From: Methylobacterium sp. J-088
Lineage (GTDB): Bacteria; Pseudomonadota; Alphaproteobacteria; Rhizobiales; Beijerinckiaceae
DNA length: 64,000 nucleotides
Assembly (NCBI RefSeq): GCF_022829295.1
Contig: NZ_JAKSYH010000073.1
Span: 1 to 64,000 of the forward strand
Reading direction: 5' to 3'
Shown here: positions 48,114 through 58,064 of the stretch, in pieces
Layout: each line of letters starts with the position of its first letter
How positions within the stretch are numbered: position 1 is the stretch's first letter
The notes under the pieces: generated by a model
The model's database searches: none
Told to the model about the DNA's origin: nothing
The model's input: only the letters and a program-made list of their open reading frames with translations
Program-made: the position numbers and the translations under genes

Positions 48114-49502
48114 ATGGGCAACCAGCCACAGGCTTTGCGCCGCTTCCGCCTCCGCGACATCGTAGAGGACCGGCGCATTATCCTGATGCTTGCGCTCGGA
48201 TTCTCGTCGGGTCTGCCGCTGCTGCTGGTGCTGGGGACCTTCACGCTCCGGCTCGCCTTCTCGGATATCGACGTGCGCGCCATTGGGCTATTCAGCTACG
48301 TGGCGCTGCCCTACTCCCTGAAGTTCCTCTGGGCGCCGGCGATCGACCGCCTGAACGTACCGTTCCTGGGCGCGCGGCTGGGTCGCCGCCGGGCCTGGAT
48401 GGTGACGACGCAGGCCGCCGTCGCGCTGTGCCTCGTCCTGATGGCCTTCTCGGATCCGAAGACCAACCTCGCGCTGCTCGGGTTCGGGGCCTTCCTGGTC
48501 GCGTTCTGCGCGGCGAGCCAGGACGTGGTCATCGACGGCTGGCGCATCGACGCCGCCGGCAGCGACTTCCAGGGCATCCTGGCGGCGACATCGAACCTCG
48601 GCTACCGCCTCGGACTGATCACCGCGGGCGCCGGCGCGCTGTTCATCGCCGCGTCCGGGGGCTGGATGCTGGCTTACCTGATCATGGCCGCGCTCATGCT
48701 GGTCGGCATGGTGGCCGCCCTGCTGGCGCCCGCCTTCGACGCGCCCCGGGCGACCGTGGCCGACACGCCCGGCCATTCGCGGCTCTGGTCGATGCGCCGT
48801 GCGGTGCTGGAACCGCTGATCGAGCTGCAGGGCCGCTTCGGGAACGCCCTGTGGGGCATCCTGCTGCTCGTGGCGCTGTTCCGCCTGCCGGACTTCCTCT
48901 CGGGGGTGATGGCGAGCCCGCTCTACCGGACGCTCGGTTTCGACCTAAAGGAAATCGCGACCGTTACCAAGCTCTACGGCATCTGGGTCGGCATTGCGGG
49001 CGGCTTCGCGGGGGGCTGGGCGCTCGCTCGGCTCGGTCTGTTCCCGACGCTGCTGCTCGGCGCCTTCCTGGCGGCCGCCTCGCACCTCGCCTTCGCGTGG
49101 CTCTCGGCCGGTGCCCCGGAGCTCTGGCGCTTGACGGTGGCCATCTCGATCGAGAATTTCTGCGGCTCCTTCGCGGGCATCGTGCTCATCGCCTACATGT
49201 CGAGTCTCACCAGTCCGGCCTACGCAGCAACGCAATACGCGCTGTTCTCCTCGCTCTACGCGCTGCCCGGCAAGCTGATCGCGGGTGCCTCGGGCTTCAT
49301 CGTCGCGGCCATCGGCTACCCGGCCTTCTTCGTGCTGACTTCGCTGGTCGGCATTCCGGTGCTGGCACTGTGCCTCGCCGTCGGGCGTCGCAGCGGCAAA
49401 ACGGTCCGGGAGGCTCCGCTCGCATCTGGGCCGAACGCGGTGGGGAACCGCGCGACGGGCGCAGAACTTCCTTCCACGGCGCGCGCCCCGGGGGCCGTGT
49501 GA
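48114..49502 (+). CDS. AmpG-like MFS permease
   Basis: A 462-residue inner-membrane permease with about 12-14 segments. The family opening ALGFSSGLPLLLVLGTFTLRL and YSLKFLWAPAIDRL, LGRRRAWMV, and ASQDVVIDGWRIDA are typical of AmpG, which imports anhydromuropeptides for cell-wall recycling and beta-lactamase induction. Other close relatives import different compounds. AGGAG lies nine bases before ATG 48114; ATG at 48090 is an alternative. No ampC or ampR gene is in the window. Confidence 0.88.
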   Translation: MGNQPQALRRFRLRDIVEDRRIILMLALGFSSGLPLLLVLGTFTLRLAFSDIDVRAIGLFSYVALPYSLKFLWAPAIDRLNVPFLGARLGRRRAWMVTTQAAVALCLVLMAFSDPKTNLALLGFGAFLVAFCAASQDVVIDGWRIDAAGSDFQGILAATSNLGYRLGLITAGAGALFIAASGGWMLAYLIMAALMLVGMVAALLAPAFDAPRATVADTPGHSRLWSMRRAVLEPLIELQGRFGNALWGILLLVALFRLPDFLSGVMASPLYRTLGFDLKEIATVTKLYGIWVGIAGGFAGGWALARLGLFPTLLLGAFLAAASHLAFAWLSAGAPELWRLTVAISIENFCGSFAGIVLIAYMSSLTSPAYAATQYALFSSLYALPGKLIAGASGFIVAAIGYPAFFVLTSLVGIPVLALCLAVGRRSGKTVREAPLASGPNAVGNRATGAELPSTARAPGAV

Positions 49503-49527
49503 CCGGAACAGATCCAGGGATCCTTGG

Positions 49528-50469
49528 ATGACCACGACCGATATCTCCCGCGCCGATACGACGCTGCCGACGGTGACCGGCGAAACAATCCTCAGCGACG
49601 CGGATCTCGCCGCCCTGCGCCGGGCCGTGCAGGCTCTGGAACGGCCGAGCCTCGCAGCCCGCCTTTCCGCGGCCGCCGGGGCGCCGCTGGACATCATCGG
49701 ACGCTCGCTGCCGGCACCCGTGACCGAGGTGGTGAGTCGCAGCACCGAGGCCGCCATGCGCGGCGCCCTCCGAGTCGCCCTGGCGACGCTGCCCCGCACG
49801 GAACTCGCGCCGGCGACGGCGGGCGAGACCCTCGGCACGGCGAGCGCCAAGGCAGAGAGCCGGATCACGCGGCTGCTCGGCTCGGGCGATGCCAAGCACA
49901 AGGCCTATGCGGCGCTGTCCGGCGCCATCGGCGGCGCGTTCGGCCTCTCGACGCTGGCGGTCGAACTGCCGGTCTCGACGACGCTGATGCTCCGCTCGAT
50001 TGCCGAGATCGCCCGTGAGGCGGGCGAAGACCTGGAAACGCCCGAAGGCGCGCTGGCCTGCGTGCAGGTCTTCGCCCTGGGCGGCCGGGCGCCGGCGATC
50101 ACGGAGGCGGGTTCGGCGCTCACCGAGAGCGGCTACTTCGCGGTCCGTGCAGCCCTGGCCAAGACACTGGCAGAGGCCGCGCGCTACGCCGGAAGCAAGA
50201 CCCTTCTCGACCAGTCGGCCCCCGCGTTGATCCGCTTCACCGCGCAGATCGCGGCCCGCTTCGGCCTCGTCGTCTCGCAGAAGGTTGCCGCGCAAGCGGT
50301 GCCGATCCTCGGGGCGTTCGGGGGGGCAGCCGTCAACACCGCGTTCATGAACCACTTTCAGGCGACGGCGCGGGCCCACTTCACGGTCCGCCGCCTGGAG
50401 CGGGCCTACGGTCCGGACGTCGTGCGGGCGGCCTACGAGGTCGAGAAGGCGGCGCTGGGAACGAGTTGA
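49528..50469 (+). CDS. EcsC family protein
   Basis: A 313-residue protein of the EcsC family: SGAIGGAFGLSTLAVELPVSTTLMLRSIAEIAREAGEDL and, near the C-terminus, VAAQAVPILGAFGGAAVNTAFMNHF (both shown in parts; glycine-rich hydrophobic stretches). It may be a peripheral membrane protein. The name comes from a Bacillus locus beside an ABC transporter, which does not exist here, so the function is unknown. It lies 25 bases after the AmpG-like gene. Confidence 0.85.
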   Translation: MTTTDISRADTTLPTVTGETILSDADLAALRRAVQALERPSLAARLSAAAGAPLDIIGRSLPAPVTEVVSRSTEAAMRGALRVALATLPRTELAPATAGETLGTASAKAESRITRLLGSGDAKHKAYAALSGAIGGAFGLSTLAVELPVSTTLMLRSIAEIAREAGEDLETPEGALACVQVFALGGRAPAITEAGSALTESGYFAVRAALAKTLAEAARYAGSKTLLDQSAPALIRFTAQIAARFGLVVSQKVAAQAVPILGAFGGAAVNTAFMNHFQATARAHFTVRRLERAYGPDVVRAAYEVEKAALGTS

Positions 50470-50533
50470 TAAGTCGGCTCATCATCGTCCAGGATCGGCG
50501 CATTCCGCATCACGCGGATGAGCGGAGAGGGTC

Positions 50534-51211
50534 TTGATCGGCAACGGTGAGATGGTGGCGCGGCTGGCGCTGGCGGCCCTGTTCGGCAGCGTGATTGGCC
50601 TCGAGCGCGAACGGTTGCTCTGGGCGGCAGGCCTGCGGACCCACATGCTGGTCTGCGTCGGTTCCTGCCTGATCATGCTGGTCTCGGCCTTCGGCTTCGG
50701 CGACGTGCTGGGCGCCGAGCATGTCGTGCTCGATCCGTCCCGTATCGCAGCCCAGGTCGTGTCGGGGATCGGCTTCCTGGGGGCGGGGACGATCCTGCTG
50801 CGCGGCGAGGTGGTGAAGGGGCTCACCACGGCGGCGAGCCTCTGGGGCGTAGCCGCGATCGGACTCGCGATCGGCAGCGGGCTCTACGTGCCGGCCATCG
50901 CCACGACGGCGCTGATCGTCGGTATCCTGGCCGGCGTGAAGCCGTTCGAAGAGCGCTGGCGCGACCGGATGCGGGCGCGGACGCTCCGTTTAACTGCACG
51001 CGCGGGCAGGTTGTCGATCGACACCCTTCAGATGGCGACGGGCGAGCGCGCCTCCCGGGTGCGGACCTTCGCGGTCCGCCCGAGCGTGAACCCGGATTTC
51101 GACGACGTTACGGTCACCTTCGTGCGTCTGTCGCGGACGAGCGTCGCCGCGATCGCCGAGAAGCTGCGGGCCATGCCGGACGTGACTGCGGTGGAGGAGG
51201 AGTCCGAATAG
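50534..51211 (+). CDS. MgtC/SapB family membrane protein
   Basis: A 225-residue protein with four to five N-terminal membrane segments and a soluble C-terminal domain (from about 150). The family segment GSVIGLERERLLWAAGLRTHM with G-L-E-R-E-R and the later GIGFLGAGTILLRGEVVKGL are intact. Relatives support growth at low magnesium. TTG at 50534 is preceded by GGAGAGG and was taken as the start; ATG at 50552 is possible. Confidence 0.88.
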   Translation: MIGNGEMVARLALAALFGSVIGLERERLLWAAGLRTHMLVCVGSCLIMLVSAFGFGDVLGAEHVVLDPSRIAAQVVSGIGFLGAGTILLRGEVVKGLTTAASLWGVAAIGLAIGSGLYVPAIATTALIVGILAGVKPFEERWRDRMRARTLRLTARAGRLSIDTLQMATGERASRVRTFAVRPSVNPDFDDVTVTFVRLSRTSVAAIAEKLRAMPDVTAVEEESE

Positions 51212-51224
51212 ACCGGGTCCAGCC

Positions 51225-52754
51225 TCACGCCGCCCCGGCCATCTCGCCGTCGAGAAAAAGACGGTAGGCCGGGTTCTCGGTCTCGTCGGTGGCCGGGTAT
51301 CCCAGCGCCTCAATGACCGCATCGAACCGCGCCCGCTCGCCCGGGGGGACCGCGATGCCGGCCAGCACGCGGCCGTAATCCGCACCGTGATTGCGGTAGT
51401 GGAACAGCGTGATATCGAAGTCGGGCCCCAGCACGTCGAGGAACTTCATCAGCGCACCGGGCCGCTCCGGGAACTGGAAGCGGAACAGCCGCTCGTGCGC
51501 GACGCCCACCGCCCGGCCGCCCACCATGTAGCGGACGTGGACCTTGGCCATCTCGTTGTCGCTCATGTCGAGGACGCGGTAGCCGGCCTCGCGCAGGGAA
51601 CCGATCAGCGCCTGCTTCTCGTGCCTGCCGCCGGTGACATTGATGCCGACGAAGATCTGCGCCTCGGCGCCTGGGGCATGGCGGTAGTTGAACTCGGTGA
51701 CGGCGCGCGGCCCCAGGGCATTGATGAAGGCCCGGTAGGCGCCGGGCCGCTCGGGGATCGTAACGCCGATCAAAACTTCCCGCTGCTCGCCGATCTCCGC
51801 CCGTTCGGCGATATGGCGCAGACGGTCGAAGTTGAGATTGGCCCCCGACGAGATGGCGATCAGCGTTCCGTCGCCGCCCTCGCGCTCGGCATAGAGCTTG
51901 GCACCGGCGAGGCTTAGCGCGCCAGAGGGTTCCGACACCGCGCGGGTATCGTCGAAGATGTCTTTGACGGCCGCGCACATGGCGTCGGTATCGACGGTGA
52001 TGACCTCGTCGAGGTGCTCGCGGCAGAGGCGGAAGGTTTCCTCGCCGGCCTGCCGCACGGCAACGCCGTCGGCGAACAGCCCGACCGTGGGCAGGCTGAC
52101 CCGGGTCCCGGCAGCCAGCGCCGCGGCCATGCAGGCGGCGTCCTCCGGCTCGACGCCGATCACCTTGGTGCCCGGGCGCAGGTACTTCACGAAGGTGGCG
52201 ATGCCGGCGGCGAGCCCGCCGCCGCCCACCGGCACGAAGATCGCCTCGATCGGACCGGTGTGCTGCTCCAGGATCTCCTTACCGATCGTGCCCTGGCCGG
52301 CGATCACATCCGGATCGTCGAACGGATGCAGGAAGGTCAGGCCCTGCTCGGCTTCGAGGATCTTGGCCTGGATCAGCGCCTCGTCGAAGGCGTCGCCGTG
52401 CAGCATCACTTCGGCGCCGCGGGCCCGGCAGGCATCGACCTTGATCGACGGCGTGGTGCGCGGCATCACGATCACGGCCCGCGCCCCGAGCTTGGCGGCG
52501 GCGAGCGCGACGCCCTGGGCATGGTTGCCCGCCGAGGCGCAGACCACGCCGCGGGCGATCTGCTCGGGGCTCAGGCCCGACATCTTGTTGTAGGCGCCGC
52601 GGAGCTTGAACGAGAAGACCGGCTGCAGATCCTCACGCTTCAGCAGCACCGGTCGACCGAGCCGCTTCGTGATACGCGGCATCGGATCGAGTGGGCTCTC
52701 GATCGCCACGTCGTAGACGCGGGCGGTGAGGATCTTGCGGATGTAGTCCGTCAC
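51225..52754 (-). CDS. ilvA: Threonine ammonia-lyase, biosynthetic
   Basis: A 509-residue pyridoxal-phosphate enzyme that converts threonine to 2-oxobutyrate, first step to isoleucine. The PLP lysine is in FSFKLRGAYNK, the phosphate cup is SAGNHAQG, and the glycine loop is VPVGGGGLAAG. Two ACT-like segments in the C-terminal third (LIGVTIPERPGAYRAF and RFQFPERPGALMKF) match the long, isoleucine-regulated form. GTG at 52754 was chosen over the longer frame because the family N-terminus starts near TDYIRKILTARVYD. Confidence 0.94.
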   Translation of the reverse strand: MTDYIRKILTARVYDVAIESPLDPMPRITKRLGRPVLLKREDLQPVFSFKLRGAYNKMSGLSPEQIARGVVCASAGNHAQGVALAAAKLGARAVIVMPRTTPSIKVDACRARGAEVMLHGDAFDEALIQAKILEAEQGLTFLHPFDDPDVIAGQGTIGKEILEQHTGPIEAIFVPVGGGGLAAGIATFVKYLRPGTKVIGVEPEDAACMAAALAAGTRVSLPTVGLFADGVAVRQAGEETFRLCREHLDEVITVDTDAMCAAVKDIFDDTRAVSEPSGALSLAGAKLYAEREGGDGTLIAISSGANLNFDRLRHIAERAEIGEQREVLIGVTIPERPGAYRAFINALGPRAVTEFNYRHAPGAEAQIFVGINVTGGRHEKQALIGSLREAGYRVLDMSDNEMAKVHVRYMVGGRAVGVAHERLFRFQFPERPGALMKFLDVLGPDFDITLFHYRNHGADYGRVLAGIAVPPGERARFDAVIEALGYPATDETENPAYRLFLDGEMAGAA

Positions 52755-52842
52755 GGTGCGGGATCTCAGGCGGCGCGCTTTGATAGGCCCGGCAGATAGA
52801 CCCTCACGGCCAGAGAAGCGAGCGCCGGACAAGCAGGGCAGG

Positions 52843-53190
52843 TCAGCCCAACCGCTCGACCAGTGCGGCCACCCACACCAACAGCGCCGCCACCTGCGCC
52901 ATGAACGTCCCGGCCGAGGCGAGATCCTTCACCCGGCCGATCATCGGATGGTGGCTCGGATGGACGTGGTCGCAGAGCTTCTCGACGGCGGTATTCAGGA
53001 ACTCGGCGGCCAGCATCAGCAGCAGGCTCACCATCAGCGCGACACGCACCCACAGGGTCGCGCCGAGCAGCAGCGCGACCGGCACGCCGACCGCCAGCAG
53101 AACCAGTTCCTGCCGGACCGCCCGCTCGGTGCGCGCGCCATGGCGCAGGCCGCGCCAGGAGTTGAGAAAGGCCAGGACCAGAGCGTTCAT
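52843..53190 (-). CDS. dgkA: Diacylglycerol kinase
   Basis: A 115-residue integral membrane kinase with three segments and the family active-site residues in ALNTAVEKLCD-type sequence, here EFLNTAVEKLCDHVHP. It phosphorylates diacylglycerol, or undecaprenol in some bacteria, at the inner membrane. The ATG overlaps the stop of the upstream AbrB-type transporter (ATGA), so the pair is probably co-translated. Confidence 0.9.
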   Translation of the reverse strand: MNALVLAFLNSWRGLRHGARTERAVRQELVLLAVGVPVALLLGATLWVRVALMVSLLLMLAAEFLNTAVEKLCDHVHPSHHPMIGRVKDLASAGTFMAQVAALLVWVAALVERLG

Positions 53191-54245
53191 CGAGCCGCGC
53201 CCTCCGGCACGGACCGGCTGATCCACTTGGCGAGCAGCGGGCCGGTCAGCAGAACCACGAACAACCGCAGGGTCTGGACCGCCAGCACGAAGGAGACGTC
53301 GGCCTTCGAGCCGACCGCGATGATCGCGACCGAGTCGAGCCCCCCCGGGCTGGTGGCGAGCACGGCGGTCAGCAGGTCGATCGGCAGCAGCAGGGTCAGC
53401 CCCCAGCCCCAGGCACCGCAGAGCGCGATCACCGAGAAGGTCGCCACCAGAATCCCCGGCAGCGCCGTGACGGTGCGGCGCAGGGTCTCGCGGGTGAAGC
53501 GCAGTCCGACATAGATGCCGATGCAGGCATAGGCGAGTTCGAGGATCGGCACCGGGAGGGCCATCCGGACGACGCCGGTGGCGTGGAGGAGGCTCCCCAG
53601 CACCATCGGGCCGATCTGAGCGCCGGCCGGCACCCGCAGGGCGAGGGCCGCCCCCGCGCCGATCACCGCCACCGCGAGGGTCGCCAGCAGGGAGAGCGGC
53701 TCGACCGCCTCGGCACCACCCGATGCACCGGCGGCAGCCGGGTTCTCCATGAGGAACCGGGCCGCCAGCGAGGCCGAGAACACCACGGCGGCCACGCGGA
53801 CATACTGCATGAAAGCCACGAGCCGCGGATCCGCGCCGAAATCCTCGGCCATCGCCACCATGGCGGAGGCGCCGCCCGGTGAGGAGCCCCAGGCCGCGGT
53901 GGTACCGGGCAACACCCGCAGGCGCGTCAGGACCAAGCCGACGACGCCGCTGACCGCCACCGTCACGAACACGACGGCGACGATGAGCGGGCCATCCTCC
54001 AGCAGGGTCTGGGCGATCTGCCCGGTGACGGCGTGAGCCACGAGGCAGCCGATCATCGCCTGAGCGGCGTTGAAGGCGGGCCGCGGCACGTGGAGCCGCG
54101 ACCCGCCGACACCGAAGCCGATCGCACCGATCATCGGCCCGAGCAGCAAAGCCGCCGGGAAATGCGCGTGCGTCAAGCCGTACGAGATGGCCGCGGACAC
54201 GGCGACGAGGGCGGCCCAGAGGCCGATGGAGCGAAGGGAGGGCAA
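53187..54245 (-). CDS. AbrB-family membrane transporter
   Basis: A 352-residue membrane protein with about ten segments in two related halves. Both halves keep a conserved glycine-rich motif, WGSSPGGASAMVAMAEDFGAD and ATSPGGLDSVAIIAVGSKADV, characteristic of the AbrB duplication family. Relatives are annotated as ammonia monooxygenase regulators or transporters; the substrate is unknown. TTG at 54245 is the only plausible start. It shares an ATGA junction with dgkA. Confidence 0.85.
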   Translation of the reverse strand: MPSLRSIGLWAALVAVSAAISYGLTHAHFPAALLLGPMIGAIGFGVGGSRLHVPRPAFNAAQAMIGCLVAHAVTGQIAQTLLEDGPLIVAVVFVTVAVSGVVGLVLTRLRVLPGTTAAWGSSPGGASAMVAMAEDFGADPRLVAFMQYVRVAAVVFSASLAARFLMENPAAAGASGGAEAVEPLSLLATLAVAVIGAGAALALRVPAGAQIGPMVLGSLLHATGVVRMALPVPILELAYACIGIYVGLRFTRETLRRTVTALPGILVATFSVIALCGAWGWGLTLLLPIDLLTAVLATSPGGLDSVAIIAVGSKADVSFVLAVQTLRLFVVLLTGPLLAKWISRSVPEGAAR

Positions 54246-54391
54246 GGCGATCGGTGGGGCGGGGCCCGGACGGACGGTCGGGCTTCCTCCGCGCGCTACA
54301 CGGCAATATTGGCCCTGTCACGGCAAAGATTCGGCATCGCGGCCCCGCGCGGATGTCAGGGCTTACGCCTCCAAGGTTTCGCGCACGCCGC

Positions 54392-55327
54392 TCAGATCCG
54401 TGGAGTCCCGTCGCGGCAGGCCGCCGTACCGGGCGGCGCGTGGGCCCGGAAGAAGGCCGCCAAGCTCGACAGGCCGGGCGCACGGGGATCGCTGGTACGC
54501 CAGACGAGGGCGATGGTCCGGCCCGGACCGTCGAGGTCGAACGCCCGCGTGACGATCAGCCCGCTCGGGTCGGGTCCGGCCGGCACCGCTAATGCGGGGA
54601 GCAGGGTGTATCCGGCTCCGGCCGCCACCATGGAGCGCAGGGTCTCCAGGCTCGTGGCGTGGCGGCCGATCGAGGAGCCGGCGCCACAGGCCGCGATCGC
54701 CTGATCGCGCAGGCAGTTGCCCTCGTCGAGCAGCAGCAGGTCCGGGCCCGCGATCTCGGTCGCCGACAGAGCGCCGCCGCGGGCGAGGGCGTGCTCGGCC
54801 GGGCAGGCCAGCCAGAAGGGCTCGATGAATAGGGGCGACGCGGTCAAGCCGTGCTGGGGCACCGGCAGCGAGACCAGGGCCGCGTCGATCCGCCCGTCAC
54901 GCAGGCCCTCGATGATGTCGGCGGTGCGGGATTCCTGCAGGGAGAGAGTCAGCAGCGGATATTCCTCGCGCAGCGGCCGCAGCACCAGCGGAAAGAGGTA
55001 GGGACCGAGGGTCTGAATCGCGGCGAGGATCAGGCGCCCGGTGAGCGGCGAGCCGCGTCCCTCGCTGGCGAAGGCAAGCAGGCGCTGTGCCTCGACCAGG
55101 ACGACGCGCGCCTGCCGCACGATCACCTGGCCTGCTTCAGTCAGCAGGATCCGGCGCTTCGAGCGCTCGAACAAAACCACCCCGAGGGCGGTTTCCAATT
55201 TGCGGATCTGCACGCTCAGCGTCGGCTGGCTGATGTTACAGCGCTCCGCCGCCCGGCTGAAATGGCCCTCATCGGCGACGGCGATGACGTATTCCAAATC
55301 GCGCAGGGACAGGCCCGATAAGTTCAT
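54392..55327 (-). CDS. oxyR: LysR-type peroxide regulator OxyR
   Basis: A 311-residue LysR regulator with an N-terminal winged helix (LEYVIAVADEGHFSRAAERC) and the redox domain. The two peroxide-sensing cysteines are Cys205 and Cys214 in DEGNCLRDQAIAACG, with the nine-residue spacing of E. coli OxyR. It is divergent from katA, the standard oxyR-katA arrangement, and would activate katA when oxidised. An exact ATAG-N7-CTAT half-site overlaps its own start codon, suggesting autoregulation. Confidence 0.94.
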   Translation of the reverse strand: MNLSGLSLRDLEYVIAVADEGHFSRAAERCNISQPTLSVQIRKLETALGVVLFERSKRRILLTEAGQVIVRQARVVLVEAQRLLAFASEGRGSPLTGRLILAAIQTLGPYLFPLVLRPLREEYPLLTLSLQESRTADIIEGLRDGRIDAALVSLPVPQHGLTASPLFIEPFWLACPAEHALARGGALSATEIAGPDLLLLDEGNCLRDQAIAACGAGSSIGRHATSLETLRSMVAAGAGYTLLPALAVPAGPDPSGLIVTRAFDLDGPGRTIALVWRTSDPRAPGLSSLAAFFRAHAPPGTAACRDGTPRI

Positions 55328-55340
55328 AGACCCCCTCTAT
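55326..55340. promoter_or_regulatory. OxyR-type half-site in the oxyR-katA interval
   Basis: ATAG (55326-55329), seven bases, CTAT (55337-55340) match the OxyR consensus half-site exactly. It overlaps the first codon of oxyR and lies about 120 bases upstream of katA. A second copy at the expected spacing is not clear. Confidence 0.65.
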
Positions 55341-55462
55341 CACGACGTTTGTGACGATGCATTTGCCTCGGGGTCACGGCAGGGTCATAACCGATCAAGA
55401 GAACGGTTCCAGGTTGTCCCCGGTGTCAGCCACGAGCCTTCGCAAACGGAGAGACGGTACGT

Positions 55463-57052
55463 ATGACCGATCAACGCCCGATCCTGACCACCCGCCAGGG
55501 CCATCCGGTCCGCGACAACCAGAGCACCCGCACGGTCGGTGAGCGCGGGCCGGCGACGCTTGAGAACTACCAGTTCATCGAGAAGATCACCCATTTCGAT
55601 CGCGAGCGGATCCCGGAGCGCGTCGTTCACGCCCGCGGCGCCGGCGCCCACGGCTACTTCGAGGCCTACGGCAAGATCGGCAACGAGCCCGCTTCCAAGT
55701 ACACCCGTGCCCGTGTCCTGAACGAGACCGGTGTGAAGACGCCGATGTTCGTGCGCTTCTCGACCGTCGCCGGCGCAAAGGAGAGCCCCGAGACCGAGCG
55801 TGACCCGCGCGGCTTCGCGGTGAAGTTCAAGACCGTCGACGGCAACTGGGACCTCGTAGGCAACAACCTCAAGGTTTTCTTCATCCGCGACGCGATCAAG
55901 TTCCCCGACATGATCCACGCGTTCAAGCCGGACCCGGTGACGAACCGTCAGGAGGCGTGGCGCTTCTTCGATTTCGTGGCCCAGCACCCCGAAGCGATCC
56001 ACATGGTGACACACCTGAAGTCGCCCTGGGGCATCCCGGCCAATTACCGCGAGATGGAAGGCTCTGGCGTCAACACCTACAAGCTGGTCAACGACCAGGG
56101 CGAGGCGGTGCTCTGCAAGTTCCACTGGATCCCGAAGCAGGGCGTCCGCAACCTGACCTCGGCCCAGGCCGCCGAGATCCAGGGCAAGGATGTCGGGCAT
56201 GCCACCCGCGACCTCTACGACAACATCAAGGCCGGCAATTTCCCCGAGTGGGAGTTTGCGGTGCAGATCATGCCGGACGGCCCGAACGATCACCTGTCTT
56301 TCGACCCGCTGGACGACACGAAGCTGTGGCCGGTGGACCAGTTCCCGCTGCTGCCCTGCGGCCGGATGGTGCTCGATCGGGTGCCGGACAACTTCTTCGC
56401 TGAGGTCGAGCAGTCGGCCTTCGGCACTGGCGTGCTGGTCGACGGCATCGACTTCTCGGACGACAAGATGCTTCAGGGCCGGACGCTGTCCTACTCGGAC
56501 ACGCAGCGTTACCGGGTTGGCGCCAACTACCTGCAGTTGCCGATCAACGCGCCCCAGCCCGGCGTGAAAGTCTATTCGAACCAGCGGGACGGCCAGATGA
56601 CCTATTCGGTCGACGGCACGGGGCCGAACAAGCACATCAACTACGAGCCCTCGACGCTGGCCGAAGGCCTGCAGGAAGCCCCGAAGCCGGCCCGGGACTA
56701 CCACCAGCCGGTCCAGGGCAATCTCGGCCGCTACCAGACCTCGCGGACCGAGGACGACTACACCCAGGCAGGCGTGCGCTACCGCTCGTTCGAAAACTGG
56801 GAGCGCGACGACCTCATCGCCAACTTGGTCGGCGACATGAAGCAGTGCCCGGAGCCGATCCAGTTGCGGATGGTCTGGCACTTCTGGCACGCCGACGAGG
56901 ATTACGGCCGTCGCGTCGCCGAGGGTGCGGGCATCGACCTGGAGAAGGCCAAGGCCCTGCCGCCGCTGCCGAGCCGCGCCGCGCCGGGCAAGCGCCTGCA
57001 GTCAGAGACCTACACGGACGGCTCGCAGGCCCACCGGGTCGCTGCGGAGTAA
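55463..57052 (+). CDS. katA: Monofunctional catalase (heme)
   Basis: A 529-residue catalase. The catalytic His is in [12 protein letters not shown], the family block [26 protein letters not shown] follows, and the heme-ligand Tyr lies in the [14 protein letters not shown] segment. It decomposes hydrogen peroxide in the cytoplasm. GGAGAGACG precedes the ATG. Controlled from the divergent region by OxyR; a strong terminator follows. Confidence 0.96.
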   Translation: MTDQRPILTTRQGHPVRDNQSTRTVGERGPATLENYQFIEKITHFDRERIPERVVHARGAGAHGYFEAYGKIGNEPASKYTRARVLNETGVKTPMFVRFSTVAGAKESPETERDPRGFAVKFKTVDGNWDLVGNNLKVFFIRDAIKFPDMIHAFKPDPVTNRQEAWRFFDFVAQHPEAIHMVTHLKSPWGIPANYREMEGSGVNTYKLVNDQGEAVLCKFHWIPKQGVRNLTSAQAAEIQGKDVGHATRDLYDNIKAGNFPEWEFAVQIMPDGPNDHLSFDPLDDTKLWPVDQFPLLPCGRMVLDRVPDNFFAEVEQSAFGTGVLVDGIDFSDDKMLQGRTLSYSDTQRYRVGANYLQLPINAPQPGVKVYSNQRDGQMTYSVDGTGPNKHINYEPSTLAEGLQEAPKPARDYHQPVQGNLGRYQTSRTEDDYTQAGVRYRSFENWERDDLIANLVGDMKQCPEPIQLRMVWHFWHADEDYGRRVAEGAGIDLEKAKALPPLPSRAAPGKRLQSETYTDGSQAHRVAAE

Positions 57053-57077
57053 GGTCTCGTAAAACCGACGGCCGGGA

Positions 57078-57110
57078 GGCCCCGCGAGCACCAGCTCGCG
57101 GGGCCTTTTC
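57078..57110 (+). terminator. Intrinsic terminator after katA
   Basis: GGCCCCGCGAGC (57078-57089), loop ACCA, GCTCGCGGGGCC (57094-57105), then TTTTC. A perfect 12-base-pair stem with a U-tract, 26 bases after the katA stop. Confidence 0.93.
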
Positions 57111-57181
57111 GTTGATTCGAGGCTGAGGCCCTTACGCGGCGAAAGTTGGCGGTGCCGGCACCCCCCCGCCACGATGGCTCC

Positions 57182-57688
57182 TCACGGGCAGGGGCGCCGC
57201 ACGTAGCCCTTGCCGATATAGGTCTGCGTGCTTGGATCGTAGGTCTTGAACCGCCGCGCGCAGACCGCGATGGTAGTTGGATCGCCCGTCACCACCTCCG
57301 TCTCGACCGGCATCACGTAGACCGGCGGTGTGTACACGTAATCGTCGTCATACCAGGGATCGCTGTAACTCTCGAACAACCCGCCGAGGCCCAAGCCGAG
57401 CCCGAGTCCACCCAGCCCGTAGCCGTAGCCCGAGTAGCCGCGATGCCAGTGCCGATGGGCAAAGGGAGGCCGGCCTACGAATCCCGGCCGGGCAAAGCCG
57501 CCGGGAGCGAAGCCCGGCCGAACGGGTCCCAGCGGGCGACCCCAGCCGCCGATCTGCGGCCCGACCGGGCCAGCATGGAAACCGCCGCCGAACCCACGCG
57601 CCTCGGCCCCCGTCGACGTCAGCCCCAACGTGAACAGCGCCGCGAAAAGCAGCCGGCATCCTATCCTATCGATCCGTTCCATGCTCAT
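57182..57688 (-). CDS. Exported glycine-rich BA14K-like protein
   Basis: A 168-residue protein with a signal peptide (cleavage near GAEA, about residue 29), a long Gly/Phe/Pro/Arg-rich middle, then a C-terminal BA14K-type segment CARRFKTYDPSTQTYIGKGY ending RRPCP. BA14K was first described as a Brucella immunoreactive protein and is common in Hyphomicrobiales; the role is unknown. The start is ATG at 57688 or the internal ATG at 57682. Confidence 0.78.
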   Translation of the reverse strand: MSMERIDRIGCRLLFAALFTLGLTSTGAEARGFGGGFHAGPVGPQIGGWGRPLGPVRPGFAPGGFARPGFVGRPPFAHRHWHRGYSGYGYGLGGLGLGLGLGGLFESYSDPWYDDDYVYTPPVYVMPVETEVVTGDPTTIAVCARRFKTYDPSTQTYIGKGYVRRPCP

Positions 57689-58064
57689 CACCCGACGCGG
57701 AAGGCGGCCACCACGGCGAGCCCATGCCGCAATACTCCGAGTAACCGTGCTTGTTGATTGGGGGCAGTCAAGGACGTTCGGGATGCAGGTCGAGAGGTCA
57801 GACCTCAGCAGTCATGCAACTGCAGAATGCCGGTCCTCTGGGAAGCATGAATGCGTTTAATTTCACTTTTGCATCTGTCAATCTGAAGGCGGCATCGCGT
57901 CTACAGATTATCTGAGGCCGACAGCCTTTGGGGGTTCATTGCCGCTGCCGATAATTCAACTCGGCAAGCCCCGTGTCGAACTTCTCCGAGTATTGCGACC
58001 CTATGGCCCGTACCGCATGATGCGGAGGCAGGCCAGCATGAGTCTGGAGCGCTAAGAGGACGCC
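57689..58064. other. Divergent intergenic region between BA14K-like and cupin genes
   Basis: No supported gene. It holds the 13-base palindrome GAGGTC-A-GACCTC (57794-57806) and an AT-rich stretch near 57850-57890. Both flanking genes read outward, so promoters for both probably lie here. Confidence 0.45.
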
